DNA from: Saposhnikovia divaricata
Lineage: Eukaryota; Streptophyta; Magnoliopsida; Apiales; Apiaceae
Assembly (NCBI GenBank): GCA_036435485.1
Contig: CM071598.1
Span: 204,393,148 to 204,457,147, forward strand
Direction of reading: 5' to 3'
DNA: 64,000 nucleotides
The stretch's first letter is position 1, and every line of letters starts with the position of its first letter. Position numbers and translations under genes: made by a program. Below are positions 44,939 through 56,322 of the stretch, one piece after another. The notes beneath the pieces are model-generated. The model saw only the letters and a program-made list of their open reading frames with translations, was not told the origin of the DNA and did no database searches.

Positions 44939-45921
44939 TAATAAAGGTCAAACATATAGAAAGTTTAGCTATGGATTCATTGTTTGTGGCTTGCTTCGAC
45001 TCTGAGCGACATAATTAACCAGGCTTTCTAGATTACATATACAAGTTACAGTACCAATTCTTATGCAGTCATTTTCGACCTGTTTCCGATATTTTTTATT
45101 ATTGTTATACTTAGATATGTTAATGTGCCATCCTTGTACTATAATCTATTTAAAACAAAATTTATAAGAAAATAGTAACTCAATTTCAAAATAATATATC
45201 ATATATCTACTTCAAATGACAAAATGTTTCCTTAAAAATTTTGCTTGCAAAAGTCTAAAGAGTCAACCATATTCATGTATGCAAATATTAACCGTTTCAC
45301 AATAACTCTACATTTAAATAGTCTTACTTATGATACTAACTCCGTTAAAGAGTTACCAACTAACTTTCCTACATCACTTTAGAGTAACATTCAAATTTGT
45401 ACATATGTATACACCAGACTTGTTCTGCGTTATACACTTTACAAAACATATTTAGTAGTTTCTAATTTCTATATGCACATGATGCAAAGGAGAGGGAGAC
45501 GAATCCAGCTGGCCAGCCTATTACTTATACAAGAACTTATGCACCCCATGACATCCACGGTCGAAAAGCAAAAGTACAATTCAAGTGTCTGAAATAAAAC
45601 ATTTGAATTTATTGTGAGTTCATACTCAATGAATCTAAACTATTATGACTAAATATAACAAATATTAAATCAATTAATTGATTAGTATGTACAATCATTA
45701 TTCATGTCTACCAATTCCAATGCTTAATACCTTTTCTTTTTGTGATTCATATTCACCACAACTAGCCAAAACTCACTTTATGCCTATATACACTTTACAA
45801 ATTCACAATTTTACACTGCTACTACACCTTCAAGGGAGGTCGGCAATAATGTAGGATTAAATAAGTGACATTTCCACGAGTATTTCGCATATAAGGCACT
45901 TTGCACTTTTCGTATAACAAT
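44939..45921. other. AT-rich intergenic DNA, nothing recognised
   Basis: No coding frame or repeat structure stands out. Confidence 0.6.
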
Positions 45922-46375
45922 GGACTCGAGAGGTGGCTCACACGATTATAAACACGTGTAGCACTTTGCTCCTTTGCACTATGTTTCTACATGAATAGAT
46001 TCAAGAGGTGGCTCCCAGAAGTAACAAGCATTGTGTAGCACTTTGTTCTTTCATGCTATGTTCATTTATCGTAACATGGATTCAAGAGGTGGCTCCTACG
46101 AATATTTAACACGTGTAGCACTTTGTTCCTTTACCTTTATGTTACATTCATATATTATTGGATTCAAGAGGTGGCTCACCCGTGTATTGACCACGTGTAG
46201 GACTTTGTTCTCTTCTGTCATATACATATAATAATGGATTCAAGAGGTGGATCACACGAGTAACATGTAGCACTTTGCTCCTTCATGTATTGTTTATATT
46301 ATGTTGGACTCAAGAGATGGCTGTTATTTTTACGTGTAGCACTTTGCTCCAATATATGTATATAGCTCAAGTATT
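45922..46375. repeat. Minisatellite, six imperfect 70-82-bp units
   Basis: Units start with GGATTCAAGAGGTGGCTC or a close variant at 45922, 45997, 46078, 46160, 46236 and 46306 (spacings 75, 81, 82, 76 and 70 bp). Each continues with an ACACGTGTAGCACTTTGCTCC block and an AT-rich filler. Units have diverged, so the array is old. The 66-codon frame across it is a by-product. Confidence 0.88.
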
Positions 46376-47598
46376 TTTAAACTCTAATCACATCATGTTC
46401 TAGTATACCTGCTTGCACAAATTTGTCCTTGACAATCGACATTGATATCATGCCTATACATTTGTCATTCTATAACCTTATACGCAATCAAATAATCAAG
46501 CAAGTCAATTCCTAAACGTACATCATGTCATATTTACATTCGATAATTGTAGCGTATCATATCTAAAACATATAATATCTGAAATTATAAGATACAAGTA
46601 CAATCAGGAGTTAAGAATATAAAGGAGTTAGGAATATAAATGAACTTGTCTCAAGTTTATACTCACCTTAATTTGTGCAAATGTCTTTCAAAGATAATTC
46701 GCTCTACGGCACGAACCTCGGGCTACCTTTGAGAGCTTCAGTTGTTATACACAATTATAAACAAGTGAAACTAATTAAATAGTAAAACGAATGCATGAGC
46801 TATAACCCTTAATCAGTTATTTATACTTTTCAAATCTGGACAGCCTGCTGCAGCCCTACTAAACAGGCTCTAACTCTTAATCTATATATCTTAATCAAGT
46901 GATTCTTTTTTCTGAGTAAACTAGATATCCAGGGTTATAACATATCCAAAATTCGCCTTAAAATAAGGTCTACACAATTTATGGCATCCTTTCAAAGTTA
47001 CTCCTGTTTTCAGAATTATTCTGAATCAAATTGATCATATTCAAGCAGCCCTAACTCTTTATTTAAAAATTTATTACCACGGAGATTCTGAACTTAAGGT
47101 CATCAACAAAACAGTTCACTAACGAAATGGTTTCCAGAAATCAGCATTCTATAAAAAACAGAGTTTGGTCATATGCATACAACTCCTACAACATAAGGTT
47201 ATTAATCACCAAATTTTACAGACATATAATTTAGATGTTTATGGATAACTTTGATTCTTTAGCCAAGAAGTAATCAGGTCTGAAACCCTCCCAGAACCAA
47301 AGCTCAACGCAAAACATTAATGCTGGAAAACAAAATTCTGCTTATATATAGTTGTGTTTATCTACAATAACCTATTTCTATACTTATTCAATTACGATAT
47401 AACTATACAGAAACATTGAAGACACGATAACAAGAAATTCTCATGTTTTATGAAGGGCCAAAATCTATTTTTAACTATATGGAAATACAAGCACAATTTC
47501 AGCTACAATCCTGAGCAGCAAATACCAATCAACCACTACCATGAAAATTAATAGTGCCTAAATCATATCTTCTACAATTGCTTATTATTTAAAAACCT
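46376..47598. other. Intergenic DNA, nothing recognised
   Basis: Moderately AT-rich. No open frame of note. The texture (CAAATCTGGACAGCCTGCTGCAG-like words) could be a fragment of a retrotransposon LTR, but I cannot find a partner copy in the window. It continues at 53275 across the Reina-like insertion. Confidence 0.5.
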
Positions 47599-47603
47599 GG
47601 ATC

Positions 47604-47964
47604 TGTAACCAACTACTACAACTTTGATACAAAAATAAAAAGAAACAGATGCATAAAGGAAATACTGGAATTGGTAATTAGATAAAATACTGTTAAGGCA
47701 AAGTACAGAAGGAAATGAAATGAACAATACAGAAAGAAATTACAATTCTCAAGCTACCCTTCTCTATTGTCTCATCTGCCTTATATCTCCTATTCCTCCA
47801 CGTGTCACCTCTGGATAGGATAAGAAGCCTCAATTCTGTTAGGCACGTGATCCCAAGTTGATATGCCACTAACTACCCAAACGACGACGTCTCCCAGTTT
47901 ATTAAAATAACTTAAATAAATTAACTTATAACAGAATTAATCTTGATTTATTAATTCTGTTACA
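47604..47964 (-). repeat. 3' LTR of the Reina-like element
   Basis: 361 bp, the same length as 52909-53269. Preceded on the minus strand by the purine-rich ATGGAGGGAGTGT, the likely polypurine tract (47965-47979). Confidence 0.93.
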
Positions 47965-47979
47965 ACACTCCCTCCATAG
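47965..47979 (-). promoter_or_regulatory. Polypurine tract of the Reina-like element
   Basis: Minus strand reads CTATGGAGGGAGTGT directly into the LTR start TGTAACAG. Confidence 0.75.
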
Positions 47980-47993
47980 AACAATCCATGTCC

Positions 47994-50900
47994 TCATGGA
48001 TTAAAATCCGGGTACTGCTCTTGTAGCTGTGAGGCATCTTCCCAACTGGCATCCTCCGGGATGGAGTGTGACCATTGTATGAGCCATTGAACTACAGCTG
48101 TGCTCCCTTTTTTAACCATTCGTCTTTGTAGCAATTTGACTGGATACACAAGGAATTGCCCTTCATCTCCCACCCTGGGCAGTGTCGTAGTCACAGTGTA
48201 TTTAGAAACAACCTTTTTCTTCAAGAGGCTAACATGAAAAACGGGGTGGACTTGACTTCCTGCTGGTAAAGCCAATTTGTAGGCCACTTTTCCCACTTTT
48301 TCCAAGATTTTATATGGGCCAAAAAACTTGTGGGACAGCTTCATATTCTTCCTTACAGCAACAGATAATTGCCTATAGGGCTGTAACTTTAAGTACACCC
48401 AATCACCTACCTCAAAAGAGGCTTCTGTGCGTTTCTTGTTGGCATAATACTCGTACTTGCTCTGAGCTGTGACTATAGCATCTTTCAACAGGTGATTCAT
48501 GGCCTCCCTCTTAACTTGGAAGTCTTCCACTGTATCAATAGAGGATCTGTGAGCAGCAGGTACACAGATTTGTCGTGGTTTCACCCCATACAAAGCCTCA
48601 AAGGGACTGCATTTTATTGCACTGTTATAGCTAGAATTATACCACCATTCCGCGAGTGTTAGCCATTTAGCCCAGTGTTTAGGTCGCTGATTGACCATAG
48701 CTCGTAGATAATGCTCTAGACATCTATTAAGTCTCTCCGTTTGGCCATCCGTTTGAGGATGGTACGAGGTGCTCATATGTAGCTGTGTGCCCAATAAAGT
48801 AAACAGCTCTTTCCAGAAATTGCTTGTAAAAACCTTGTCTCTGTCAGACACCAAGGTTGTTGGCATGCCATGCAATTTAAAGACATTGTCTAGGAAGAGT
48901 TGAGCAACCTGAGTTGCATTAAAGGGATGAGTTAAGCTAATAAAGTGCCCTACCTTCGTCATTCTGTCCACTACCACCATTATGCAATCCTTACCACTGG
49001 ACATTGGCAATCCCTCTACAAAGTCCAACGAAATGTCTTCCCAGATTTGTTGTGGAACAGGTAGGGGTTGCAACAGCCCTTGTGGAAATTGAGTCCCAGT
49101 CTTGACTCGTTGGCACAAATCGCAGGATTGAACATATCGAACAACATCTTGCCTCAGACCTGGCCAGTAAAAGAATTCTGATATTCTTCTGTATGTTACC
49201 TCTTGACCTGAATGTCCACCTGAGGGACCATCATGGAGCTCCCACAGTATTCTTTGCCTCACATCACCACCAGAGCCCACATAAATTTTCTGCTGGAACT
49301 TGAGTAGTCCCTGGCAGTATTGATAGTTTGCAAACTCATCTTTTCCTTCCACCAACCCTTGGATAACAGCTTGTGCTGAGGCATCCTTCTCATAACTCAG
49401 AAGCACATCTGATAACCAGCTATGTGACACTGTGCTCACAGCATTTAATTCCACCTTTGTAGGTGACAGATTATCATCCTTTTCTGTCATTACTGAGCTT
49501 TCTGGCAGCCTGGACAACGCATCAGCCACTGTATTCTCTTTTCCCTTCTTGTACATAATTTCATAATCCAAGCCTAGTAGCTTAGCCAGCCACTTTTGCT
49601 GTAATAGAGTGGTCATTCTCTGCTCTAGCAAGTATTTGAGGCTTTGGTGGTCAGTCTTTATTATACAATGGTGTCCTTGCAGATAGCTATGCCATTTCTC
49701 TGTAGCCTTAACAATAGCTAGTAACTCCTTTTCGTAAGTAGAGTAGGACTGGTGTTTAGGTGCAAGGCCTTTACTGAAGAAGGCTATTGGTCTGCCTTGT
49801 TGCATCAGCACGGCTCCAATTCCACTACCACTGGCATCAGCTTCTATAATGAAGGGCAGTGTGTAGTTTGGCAAGGCCAGGACAGGGGTTGAACACATTG
49901 CTCCCTTGAGTGTTTTGAAGGCCTTCTCTGCTGCTGAGTCCCACTCGAAAGCTCCTTTTTTAAGTAGAGCAGTTAAGGGTTTACTGATTTCACCATAATT
50001 TTTAACGAAACGCCTGTAGTAGCCAGTAAGCCCTATAAACCCCCTTAGTTGTTTCACAGTGGTAGGAGTCGGCCAATTCTGCATTACTTCGATTTTACTA
50101 GGGTCAGTAGCCACCCCTTGTGAAGAGATTACATGTCCCAAATACTCTAGCTGTTGTTGCCCAAATGTACACTTGCTCCACTTAGCAAACAACCGATGCT
50201 GCCTCATTCGACTCAACACTGCTTCTAGATGGCCCAATTGATCCTCAAAATTACTGCTATAAACCAAGATGTCATCGAAGAAAACAAGAACACTTTTCCT
50301 TAGAAACTCCTGGAATACATCGTTCATCAGGCATTGGAAAGAGGCTGGGGCGTTTGTTAACCCAAAAGGCATCACCAAGAACTCATATAGTCCTTGGTGT
50401 GTCCTAAAGGCAGTTTTTGGAATATCTGCACTTGCCACTCTAATTTGGTGGTAGCCCGATCGGAGATCCAATTTAGTGAACCAGCTAGAACCATTCAACT
50501 CGTCTAATAATTCGTCTATGATGGGGATTTTATACTTGTTTTTAATGGTGATATCATTCAATTTTCTATAGTCCACACACATGCGCCAGGTGTTATCTTT
50601 CTTCTTAACGAGGATTATAGGGGAAGAGAATGAACTGGTACTAGGTCGAATGATACCTGAGGTTAGCATCTCTTGTATCTGTCTTTCGATCTCCGTTTTC
50701 TGAACATAGGGCACCCTGTAACTCCTCTGGTTCACAGGTTGGCTACCTGTCATGAGTGGTATGTGGTGGTCATGCTTCCTGGGAGGAGGCAGCCCCACTG
50801 GTTCTCTGAATACATCTTCATACTGGTGTAACAATTCTTGCAGCCTCTGTGAATCACCAGTAGTGGGTGGCTTAAGTGGCTCCATTTCTCTCGATTGCAC

Positions 50901-52862
50901 CATACAGATGAAACCCTGTGGAGGACCATTGGAACCTTGAAACAATTTTTTTAACTGTTTGCCATTGATTTCTTGTAACTCCCCAGGAGTAGTGGTGCCC
51001 CTCAACAATATGGTTTCCTTCCCCTTGTTAATAGTGATACTCATGGCATGGAAGTCAAATGTGATAGGGTTATGCTGTTGTAACCAATCCACCCCCAATA
51101 TGATGTCACTGCCCCCTAAGGGATATAAACGAAGATCAGAATTAAACTGATGCCCTTGTATAACATAGTTCACGTTCCTGCAAGCCGTGTTCACCACTTT
51201 ACTAGTACCATCCGCCACAGTGACTGATAATGGAGAGATCATTTCTGCAGTTAAGCCTAGCTGCTTCACCAGTTTAGTGTCCACGAAACTATGGGTGGAT
51301 CCACTGTCGACAAGAATGTGCACTCTCTTATTCTTTACCCTCCCTTGCAATCGAATGGTACTGAGTGCCTTGCTTCCAAATAAAGCATTGAGAGAAATCT
51401 CAGCAGTAGTGTTATCTAATTCTCCATACTGGTGCTCATAGGAGTTTTCACTAACAAGTTCATCACAGTCATCTTCTGCAGAAATGAGATACAATCTGGC
51501 CTTACACTCTTTGCCAGGGTGATAGTTTTCATCGCAATGAAAACATAGGCCTTTAGCTCGCCTCTCCGTAATTTCCTTACTGGTAAGTGTGGACTTGGTT
51601 CTTCGTTGATTAGTGCTTTCAACCGTTTGGTAGGGTAATGAGGTGGGTACAGTAGCAAGACCAGAAACTGTTTTAGCTGGAGGAGTGTTGAATTTATTCA
51701 CTGGTTTAGGCAGGATGCTACCAACAGTTTTGGGAAGTTTGGTCTCCTCTTGCTTGGCCAAGAATATTACATCACTTAGAGTTTGTGGCCTGAACATTTT
51801 TACTACCCCTTTGATATGGTCCTTTAGCCCACTTACAAAGCTGGATACGAAGTATTCCTCAGTGAATCCCTTGTTTTTAGCCACCACTAACGCCCTCAAT
51901 TCCTCAAACTGGTCTTCGTATTCAGAAACTGTCCCTGTTTGTTTCAGTTTGTTAAAGAGGTCTTGCACATCCCTGTTTTCTGGGTTCTCGAAACGCATAA
52001 TCACATCATTGACAAAAGTTCGCCATGGAACAAAACCTCTGCTAGCTTGATAGTACCTGTACCAAACATTGGCACTTCCTTCGAAATGCAGCCCAGACAA
52101 TTTCATCCTCCTACTATCATCAATGTTAATAAATTCAAAGTACTGTTCAGCTCGTATTACCCAGCCCTTGGGGTCTAGGCCATCGAATTTAGGAAACTCC
52201 AACTTCGGGATTGGGTTAAAATTTGGGAAGTCAGGTCTAGTGTAGGAAGTGGGCGTGGCTGGGGGGTTGTGACTTGGGTGAGAAAACGGAGGCAAGTGAT
52301 TTGGGTAAGAAAATCCCGATGGAGGTGGGACAATTAGTTGTTGGAAATTTGGGGTAGGCACCGTAGTGGTAGTCGTGTAGTATGGTGGGCTGCAAGTGAA
52401 ACTTGCAGTAGTGGGATTAGGGAATAGCTGTGTAGGGTTGGTAAACACACCAGGGAATGGAATTTGTGTGGTGGGTGGTGTTGTAGGTATAAGTGTATGA
52501 GAAGTAACAATAGGAACGGAAACAGGAAGGATGGGTGTGATACCTGAGAGAAGTGGACTATGGCTTTGAGATTGGGTTGTAGATCCGAATTCTGATGCTT
52601 CTTTTTGAATCGACCCATTCGCCCTTGTAACACCAGAATCTGCGATCTGTCTGTTGGGTTGCATCCCTTCCAAAAGCAAGCGGATCTCCTCCAAACTTTG
52701 CTCCACTTTTAGAAGACGATTATCCACTGATCCAAAACGTGACTCAACACCATCCTTGTTTTGAGCCATCGCTTCTTTAATCTCCTTCAACTGGTAATCC
52801 TGAGAATTGAATCTCTCCTCAGTTGCCGCTGTTACCGCCTTACTCCGTGTGCCTTCTGCCAT
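47994..52862 (-). CDS. gag-pol: Gag-Pol polyprotein with chromodomain (Ty3/Gypsy chromovirus)
   Basis: 1622 residues from MAEGTRSKAV at 52862. The frame is open 25 codons further upstream, but those codons lie in the LTR and primer site, so 52862 is the sensible start. Gag core FPKFDGLDPKGWVIRAEQYF at about 220; zinc knuckle CFHCDENYHPGKEC near 436; protease LVDSGSTHSFVD near 516; RT with YRKLNDITIKNKY, MPFGLTNAPASFQ and FFDDILVYSSNF near 860; RNase H with EADASGSGIGAVL and [11 protein letters not shown] near 1005-1050; integrase zinc region ending CDLCQ near 1250, Asp in ISLDFVEG, Asp in VSDRDKVF and Glu in GQTERLNRCLE near 1375; chromodomain (VVQWLIQWSHSIPEDASWED) in the last 60 residues, which would guide integration to particular chromatin. 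No stops or missing catalytic residues. Confidence 0.95.
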   Translation of the reverse strand: MAEGTRSKAVTAATEERFNSQDYQLKEIKEAMAQNKDGVESRFGSVDNRLLKVEQSLEEIRLLLEGMQPNRQIADSGVTRANGSIQKEASEFGSTTQSQSHSPLLSGITPILPVSVPIVTSHTLIPTTPPTTQIPFPGVFTNPTQLFPNPTTASFTCSPPYYTTTTTVPTPNFQQLIVPPPSGFSYPNHLPPFSHPSHNPPATPTSYTRPDFPNFNPIPKLEFPKFDGLDPKGWVIRAEQYFEFINIDDSRRMKLSGLHFEGSANVWYRYYQASRGFVPWRTFVNDVIMRFENPENRDVQDLFNKLKQTGTVSEYEDQFEELRALVVAKNKGFTEEYFVSSFVSGLKDHIKGVVKMFRPQTLSDVIFLAKQEETKLPKTVGSILPKPVNKFNTPPAKTVSGLATVPTSLPYQTVESTNQRRTKSTLTSKEITERRAKGLCFHCDENYHPGKECKARLYLISAEDDCDELVSENSYEHQYGELDNTTAEISLNALFGSKALSTIRLQGRVKNKRVHILVDSGSTHSFVDTKLVKQLGLTAEMISPLSVTVADGTSKVVNTACRNVNYVIQGHQFNSDLRLYPLGGSDIILGVDWLQQHNPITFDFHAMSITINKGKETILLRGTTTPGELQEINGKQLKKLFQGSNGPPQGFICMVQSREMEPLKPPTTGDSQRLQELLHQYEDVFREPVGLPPPRKHDHHIPLMTGSQPVNQRSYRVPYVQKTEIERQIQEMLTSGIIRPSTSSFSSPIILVKKKDNTWRMCVDYRKLNDITIKNKYKIPIIDELLDELNGSSWFTKLDLRSGYHQIRVASADIPKTAFRTHQGLYEFLVMPFGLTNAPASFQCLMNDVFQEFLRKSVLVFFDDILVYSSNFEDQLGHLEAVLSRMRQHRLFAKWSKCTFGQQQLEYLGHVISSQGVATDPSKIEVMQNWPTPTTVKQLRGFIGLTGYYRRFVKNYGEISKPLTALLKKGAFEWDSAAEKAFKTLKGAMCSTPVLALPNYTLPFIIEADASGSGIGAVLMQQGRPIAFFSKGLAPKHQSYSTYEKELLAIVKATEKWHSYLQGHHCIIKTDHQSLKYLLEQRMTTLLQQKWLAKLLGLDYEIMYKKGKENTVADALSRLPESSVMTEKDDNLSPTKVELNAVSTVSHSWLSDVLLSYEKDASAQAVIQGLVEGKDEFANYQYCQGLLKFQQKIYVGSGGDVRQRILWELHDGPSGGHSGQEVTYRRISEFFYWPGLRQDVVRYVQSCDLCQRVKTGTQFPQGLLQPLPVPQQIWEDISLDFVEGLPMSSGKDCIMVVVDRMTKVGHFISLTHPFNATQVAQLFLDNVFKLHGMPTTLVSDRDKVFTSNFWKELFTLLGTQLHMSTSYHPQTDGQTERLNRCLEHYLRAMVNQRPKHWAKWLTLAEWWYNSSYNSAIKCSPFEALYGVKPRQICVPAAHRSSIDTVEDFQVKREAMNHLLKDAIVTAQSKYEYYANKKRTEASFEVGDWVYLKLQPYRQLSVAVRKNMKLSHKFFGPYKILEKVGKVAYKLALPAGSQVHPVFHVSLLKKKVVSKYTVTTTLPRVGDEGQFLVYPVKLLQRRMVKKGSTAVVQWLIQWSHSIPEDASWEDASQLQEQYPDFNP

Positions 52863-52893
52863 CGTTCCGATTAACCACCAGCCGAGGAACGAC

Positions 52894-52906
52894 GGCTCTG
52901 ATACCA
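52894..52906 (-). promoter_or_regulatory. Primer binding site of the Reina-like element (initiator Met tRNA)
   Basis: Minus strand TGGTATCAGAGCC starts two bases after the 5' LTR. Confidence 0.92.
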
Positions 52907-52908
52907 CT

Positions 52909-53269
52909 TGTAACCAACTACTACAACTTTGATACAAAAATAGAAAGAAACAGATGCATAAAGGAAATACTGGAATTGGTAATTAGATAAAATACTGTTA
53001 AGGCAAAGTACAGAAGGAAATGAAATGAACAATACAGAAAGAAATTACAATTCTCAAGCTACCCTTCTCTATTGTCTCATCTGCCTTATATCTCCTATTC
53101 CTCCACGTGTCACCTTTGGATAGGATAAGAAGCCTCAATTCTGTTAGGCACGTGATCCCAAGTTGATATGCCACTAACTACCCAAACGACGACGTCTCCC
53201 AGTTTATTAAAATAACTTAAATAAATTAACTTATAACAGAATTAATCTTGATTTATTAATTCTGTTACA
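52909..53269 (-). repeat. 5' LTR of the Reina-like element
   Basis: 361 bp, TGTAACAGAATTAAT to TTGGTTACA on the minus strand; two visible differences from the 3' copy. Confidence 0.93.
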
Positions 53270-53274
53270 GGATC

Positions 53275-53584
53275 ATGTCATACCATGATTATTACAGTCT
53301 TATAACAAAACACGATTACAAACCTTGTTAATTCGAACCAAAGGATGCAAGGATTCCAAACCTAGTTTATCTTCCCCAATTTGTTACCTTCCTAATTGTA
53401 GTCTGACTTTGCAAAAAGATACATGGAGAAAAGGATGAAGACGAGTCTGTATCGATTTTTTTTTCTCCTCGTTTCTCTCGCCCATCTTTCTAATTTTTTT
53501 ATATTTATTTTTCTACACCATTTCTTTTTTCTCATTTTCTTTCTTTCTTCTTTTCTGTACTAATATTATAATAGGGTGCAGATT
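53275..53584. other. Intergenic DNA with pyrimidine-rich stretch
   Basis: Continuation of the DNA left of 47599. A T/C-rich run lies at 53455-53555. No gene seen. Confidence 0.6.
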
Positions 53585-53975
53585 TATCATGCACAGTGCA
53601 GGGCGGCAAAGAAGGTCCTCGAAAGCAAGATGGAAGCGGCTGGAATGAGGATGTTGCGGTGGTCGTGTGGTCGCAAAATGCTAGATAAAATCCCAAATAG
53701 GGTGTTTAGGAGCGAGCTTGAAGTGGCGCCTTTTCCTGCGAAAATTAGGGAAGGGAGGTTGAGATGGTTCGGCCACGTCCGTAGGAGGCGGGCGGAAGCT
53801 CCGGTGAGGAGGGTCGAGAGTCTTTCGGTTGTTGTGGTGAGGAGAAGAGGCAGACCGAGGAGATCGTGGGAAGAGCAACTTAGGTTGGATCTGAAGGCGT
53901 TGAACCTAAGTGAGACCATGACCGCTGACAGGTGTTCGTGGAGGCGGCAGATCAGAGATCAGAGTGGTGGACTCT
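53585..53975 (+). pseudogene. LINE ORF2 C-terminal fragment (RTE clade)
   Basis: The translation contains KMEAAGMRMLRW, GRLRWFGHVRRR, APVRR and RGRPRRSWEEQLRLDLKALNLS, the conserved block that follows the reverse transcriptase in RTE-type LINEs. The RT and endonuclease domains are absent. The frame stays open to 54430, but beyond about residue 130 it runs through the 3' untranslated region and the extra residues are not coding. Not functional. Confidence 0.8.
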
Positions 53976-54462
53976 CTTCTAGGGGATGGCGCTGTAGGGG
54001 AGAGCCTCAGAGTTGGGTTGTCTCGGCTGGCCTTATCTTAGGACCCCGACTTTTTCGTTATCATTCTGCGTTATCTATTTTCGTTTTTTGGTATCTTCTG
54101 GTTCCCGGTTTTGCAGGTACAGGGAGCTTAGCTATGCTGTATCTCGGCGAGGGGAAGGTAAGGCCCATGTGGAGAAAGCCATGTGGTAGAGTGGAGCGCT
54201 TCAGGAGTCGAGTAAATAATTTCGTGCAGGTGGGTAAGTCCCATGTGGAGAACGCCATGGGCTCAGGTATGGATTTGAACAGTCGCGTAACCTTATTCGA
54301 TTCCTCTGTATATAGCACCCATTATATATGGCGTGCACAGAGCCGAGGGTCTCCACGGAAACAGCCTCCCTGCCCTAAAAAGTGGGGGTATGGTCTGCGT
54401 ACAACTTACCTTCCCCAGACCCTGCTCTGAGCGGGATATACTGGGTATGTTTGGTTTGGTTT
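53585..54462 (+). mobile_element. 5'-truncated RTE-type LINE, 3' end
   Basis: The left part encodes the tail of an RTE-clade LINE ORF. The right part ends with the widely shared plant LINE/SINE 3' sequence (GGGTATGGTCTGCGTACA, CTTCCCCAGACCCTG, ATACTGGGTATGT) and the short tail TTTGGTTTGGTTT. The 5' truncation is normal for LINEs. I could not find the target duplication, so the edges are approximate. A related SINE tail is an alternative for the last 100 bp only. Confidence 0.75.
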
Positions 54463-54635
54463 ACCCTTTTCTATGCCTTTTACTAAAATATCCTTAGTCT
54501 CTTATTTTGTTTATTATAATATTTGATCATTTTATATATCTCTACTTGCTTAAAAAGGATGGTACAAAAATAACTACGCTAGGTGTCTTCTTTTATTTTT
54601 GTAGGCATCCTTTTTTTTTATTATTATTATAAACA
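54463..54635. other. AT-rich spacer
   Basis: Short AT-rich stretch between the LINE tail and the Copia 3' LTR; nothing else seen. Confidence 0.6.
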
Positions 54636-54845
54636 TGAGTTTTAAATTAGAAAAATAATAATTTCTTACAAATAGATAATAACATTAACAGAAGAAGTAG
54701 AGCAGAAGTAGAGTTTGTATTTATCGTTGTTGTAATTTACAAGTGATAGAGGAGTCCTATATATAGATATCAATGTGCCTAACTAAGACACCAAAGTCTA
54801 TACTAGGTGTTATAAGTCCAAGGACGGTGCCTAACTATTTTGACA
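54636..54845 (-). repeat. 3' LTR of the decayed Copia element (outer edge uncertain)
   Basis: On the minus strand it begins TGTCAAAATAG right after the purine tract. It includes CTATATATAGG, a likely TATA box, near 54760-54772 and a CTTCTGCTCTACTTC leader. The distal edge is a guess based on a CA dinucleotide, because the partner LTR is outside the window. Confidence 0.5.
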
Positions 54846-54852
54846 CTCCCCC

Positions 54853-56322
54853 TCAAGTTGATGCATATATATCACTCATGCCCAACTTGCCAATAAGAAG
54901 ATGTAACATTTCCTTGACCAACCCCTTAGTCAATACATTGGCTAGTTGATCTTCTGATCGTACAAAGTGAATGCTAATGATATCACTATTAATTTTTTCT
55001 TTGATAAAATGCCGATCGATCTCGATATGTTTAGTCTGATCATGTTGAACTGGGTTGTGTGCAATATCAATGGCTACCCTGTTGTCACAATACAACTTCA
55101 TTGGATTCCCGGATGAAAGGCCTAATTCCTGTAAGAGAAGTCCAATCCATGACAATTCACGCACTCTTTTAGCCATAGCTCTGTACTCTGCCTCAGCACT
55201 AGATAATGCAACAACATGTTGTTTCTTGCTTCGCCAAGTAACGAGGTTACCTCCAACAAACGTACAATATCCTGACGTGGAACGTCTGTCATCTAGACAC
55301 CCAGTCCAATCAGAATCTGTATAGCCCTCAATCTCGAGATGATGGTTTTTAGTAAACATCACTCATTTTCCAGGAGCAGCCTTAAGATACCTTAATATCA
55401 TATAAACTGCATCCAAATGTGGTTGACGAGGATCATGCGTATATCTGTATACAATTCCCACGGCATATGCTATATCTGGTCGTGTATGTGAAAGATAAAT
55501 TAGTCTTCCAACCAATCTCTAATACTGGGGTCTATCGACAATGTCACCTATTTCTCCACAAAGTTTATGATTCGCTTCTATAGGAGAATCCGCAGGTCTA
55601 CATCCCAACATACCTGTCTCATTTAAAAGGTCAAGTGTATACTTTCGTTGTGAAAGGAAGATACCACCTGGACTTCTGGAGACTTCAATGCCAAGGAAAT
55701 ACCGTAGTTTTCCCAAATCCTTCATCTCAAATTCGGAGGCAAGTCTCCATTTAACATCTGTAATCTCACATGTGTCGTTTCCAGTGATCACAATATCATC
55801 AACATAAACAATCAAGACTGTGATTTTCCCCCCCTTTCTTTTTACAAACATTGTGTGATCTGAATTGCTCTGTTTATAGTCAAATTTGACCATTGCCTTT
55901 TGAAATTTGCCAAACCAAACTCTTGGGGACTGCTTTAATCCATAAACAGTCTTCTTCAATTTGCATACTTTCCCGATGGTTGCAGCTGTAGAAAAACCAG
56001 GTGGAATATCCATGGACCTCTTCTTGCAGGTCTCCATGTAAGAATGCATTTTGTACATCCAACTGTTGAAGTTCCCATCCAAGATTTACTGCACATGAAA
56101 TAAGGATTCGAATAGAAGCCATTTTCACCATTGGAGCAAAAGTTTCCTGATAATCAATCCCATAAGATTGAGTATACCCTTTCGCCACAAGTCTTGCTTT
56201 GTACCTACCAATCAACCCATTAGGCTTTTGTTTCATAGTAAACACCCATCTGCATCTTACTACCTTTCTTTCAGCAGGAAGATGAGTTAATTCCCAAGTG
56301 CCATTATGTTTTAAGGCATTCA
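54853..56322 (-). pseudogene. Copia Pol, RT and RNase H half (broken)
   Basis: Continues the Copia pol after the nested element. It starts inside the RT ([41 protein letters not shown]), with a frameshift near 56010-56016 after LQEEV. The second frame then carries MDIPPGF, VYGLKQSPRVWF and YVDDIVITGND. A TAG at 55519-55521 and a TGA at 55363-55365 interrupt the same frame. RNase H follows (GYTDSDWTGC, SSAEAEYRAMA, HIEIDRHFIKEK) and ends near GMSDIYAST. The two stops look like single base changes. The gene cannot make a full polyprotein. Confidence 0.9.

Larger units (their letters stand above)
47604..53269 (-). mobile_element. Complete chromodomain Ty3/Gypsy element (Reina-like)
   Basis: 5666 bp on the minus strand, with 361-bp LTRs (TGTAAC...GTTACA) and perfect duplication GGATC (47599-47603 and 53270-53274). 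One intact gag-pol frame with a C-terminal chromodomain, an initiator-Met primer site and a polypurine tract. The compact size and short LTRs suit the Reina clade of chromoviruses. About two differences between the LTRs (A/G near 47637/52942 and C/T in GTCACCT[C/T]TGG), so a recent insertion. Confidence 0.94.

Noticed and set aside
40855..47598. A host gene in the longest transposon-poor stretch
   Set aside because: No frame, splice pattern or RNA-gene structure that I can support on either strand.
53975..54430. C-terminal extension of the LINE frame as protein
   Set aside because: The sequence there is the standard noncoding 3' region of the LINE; the frame is open by chance.
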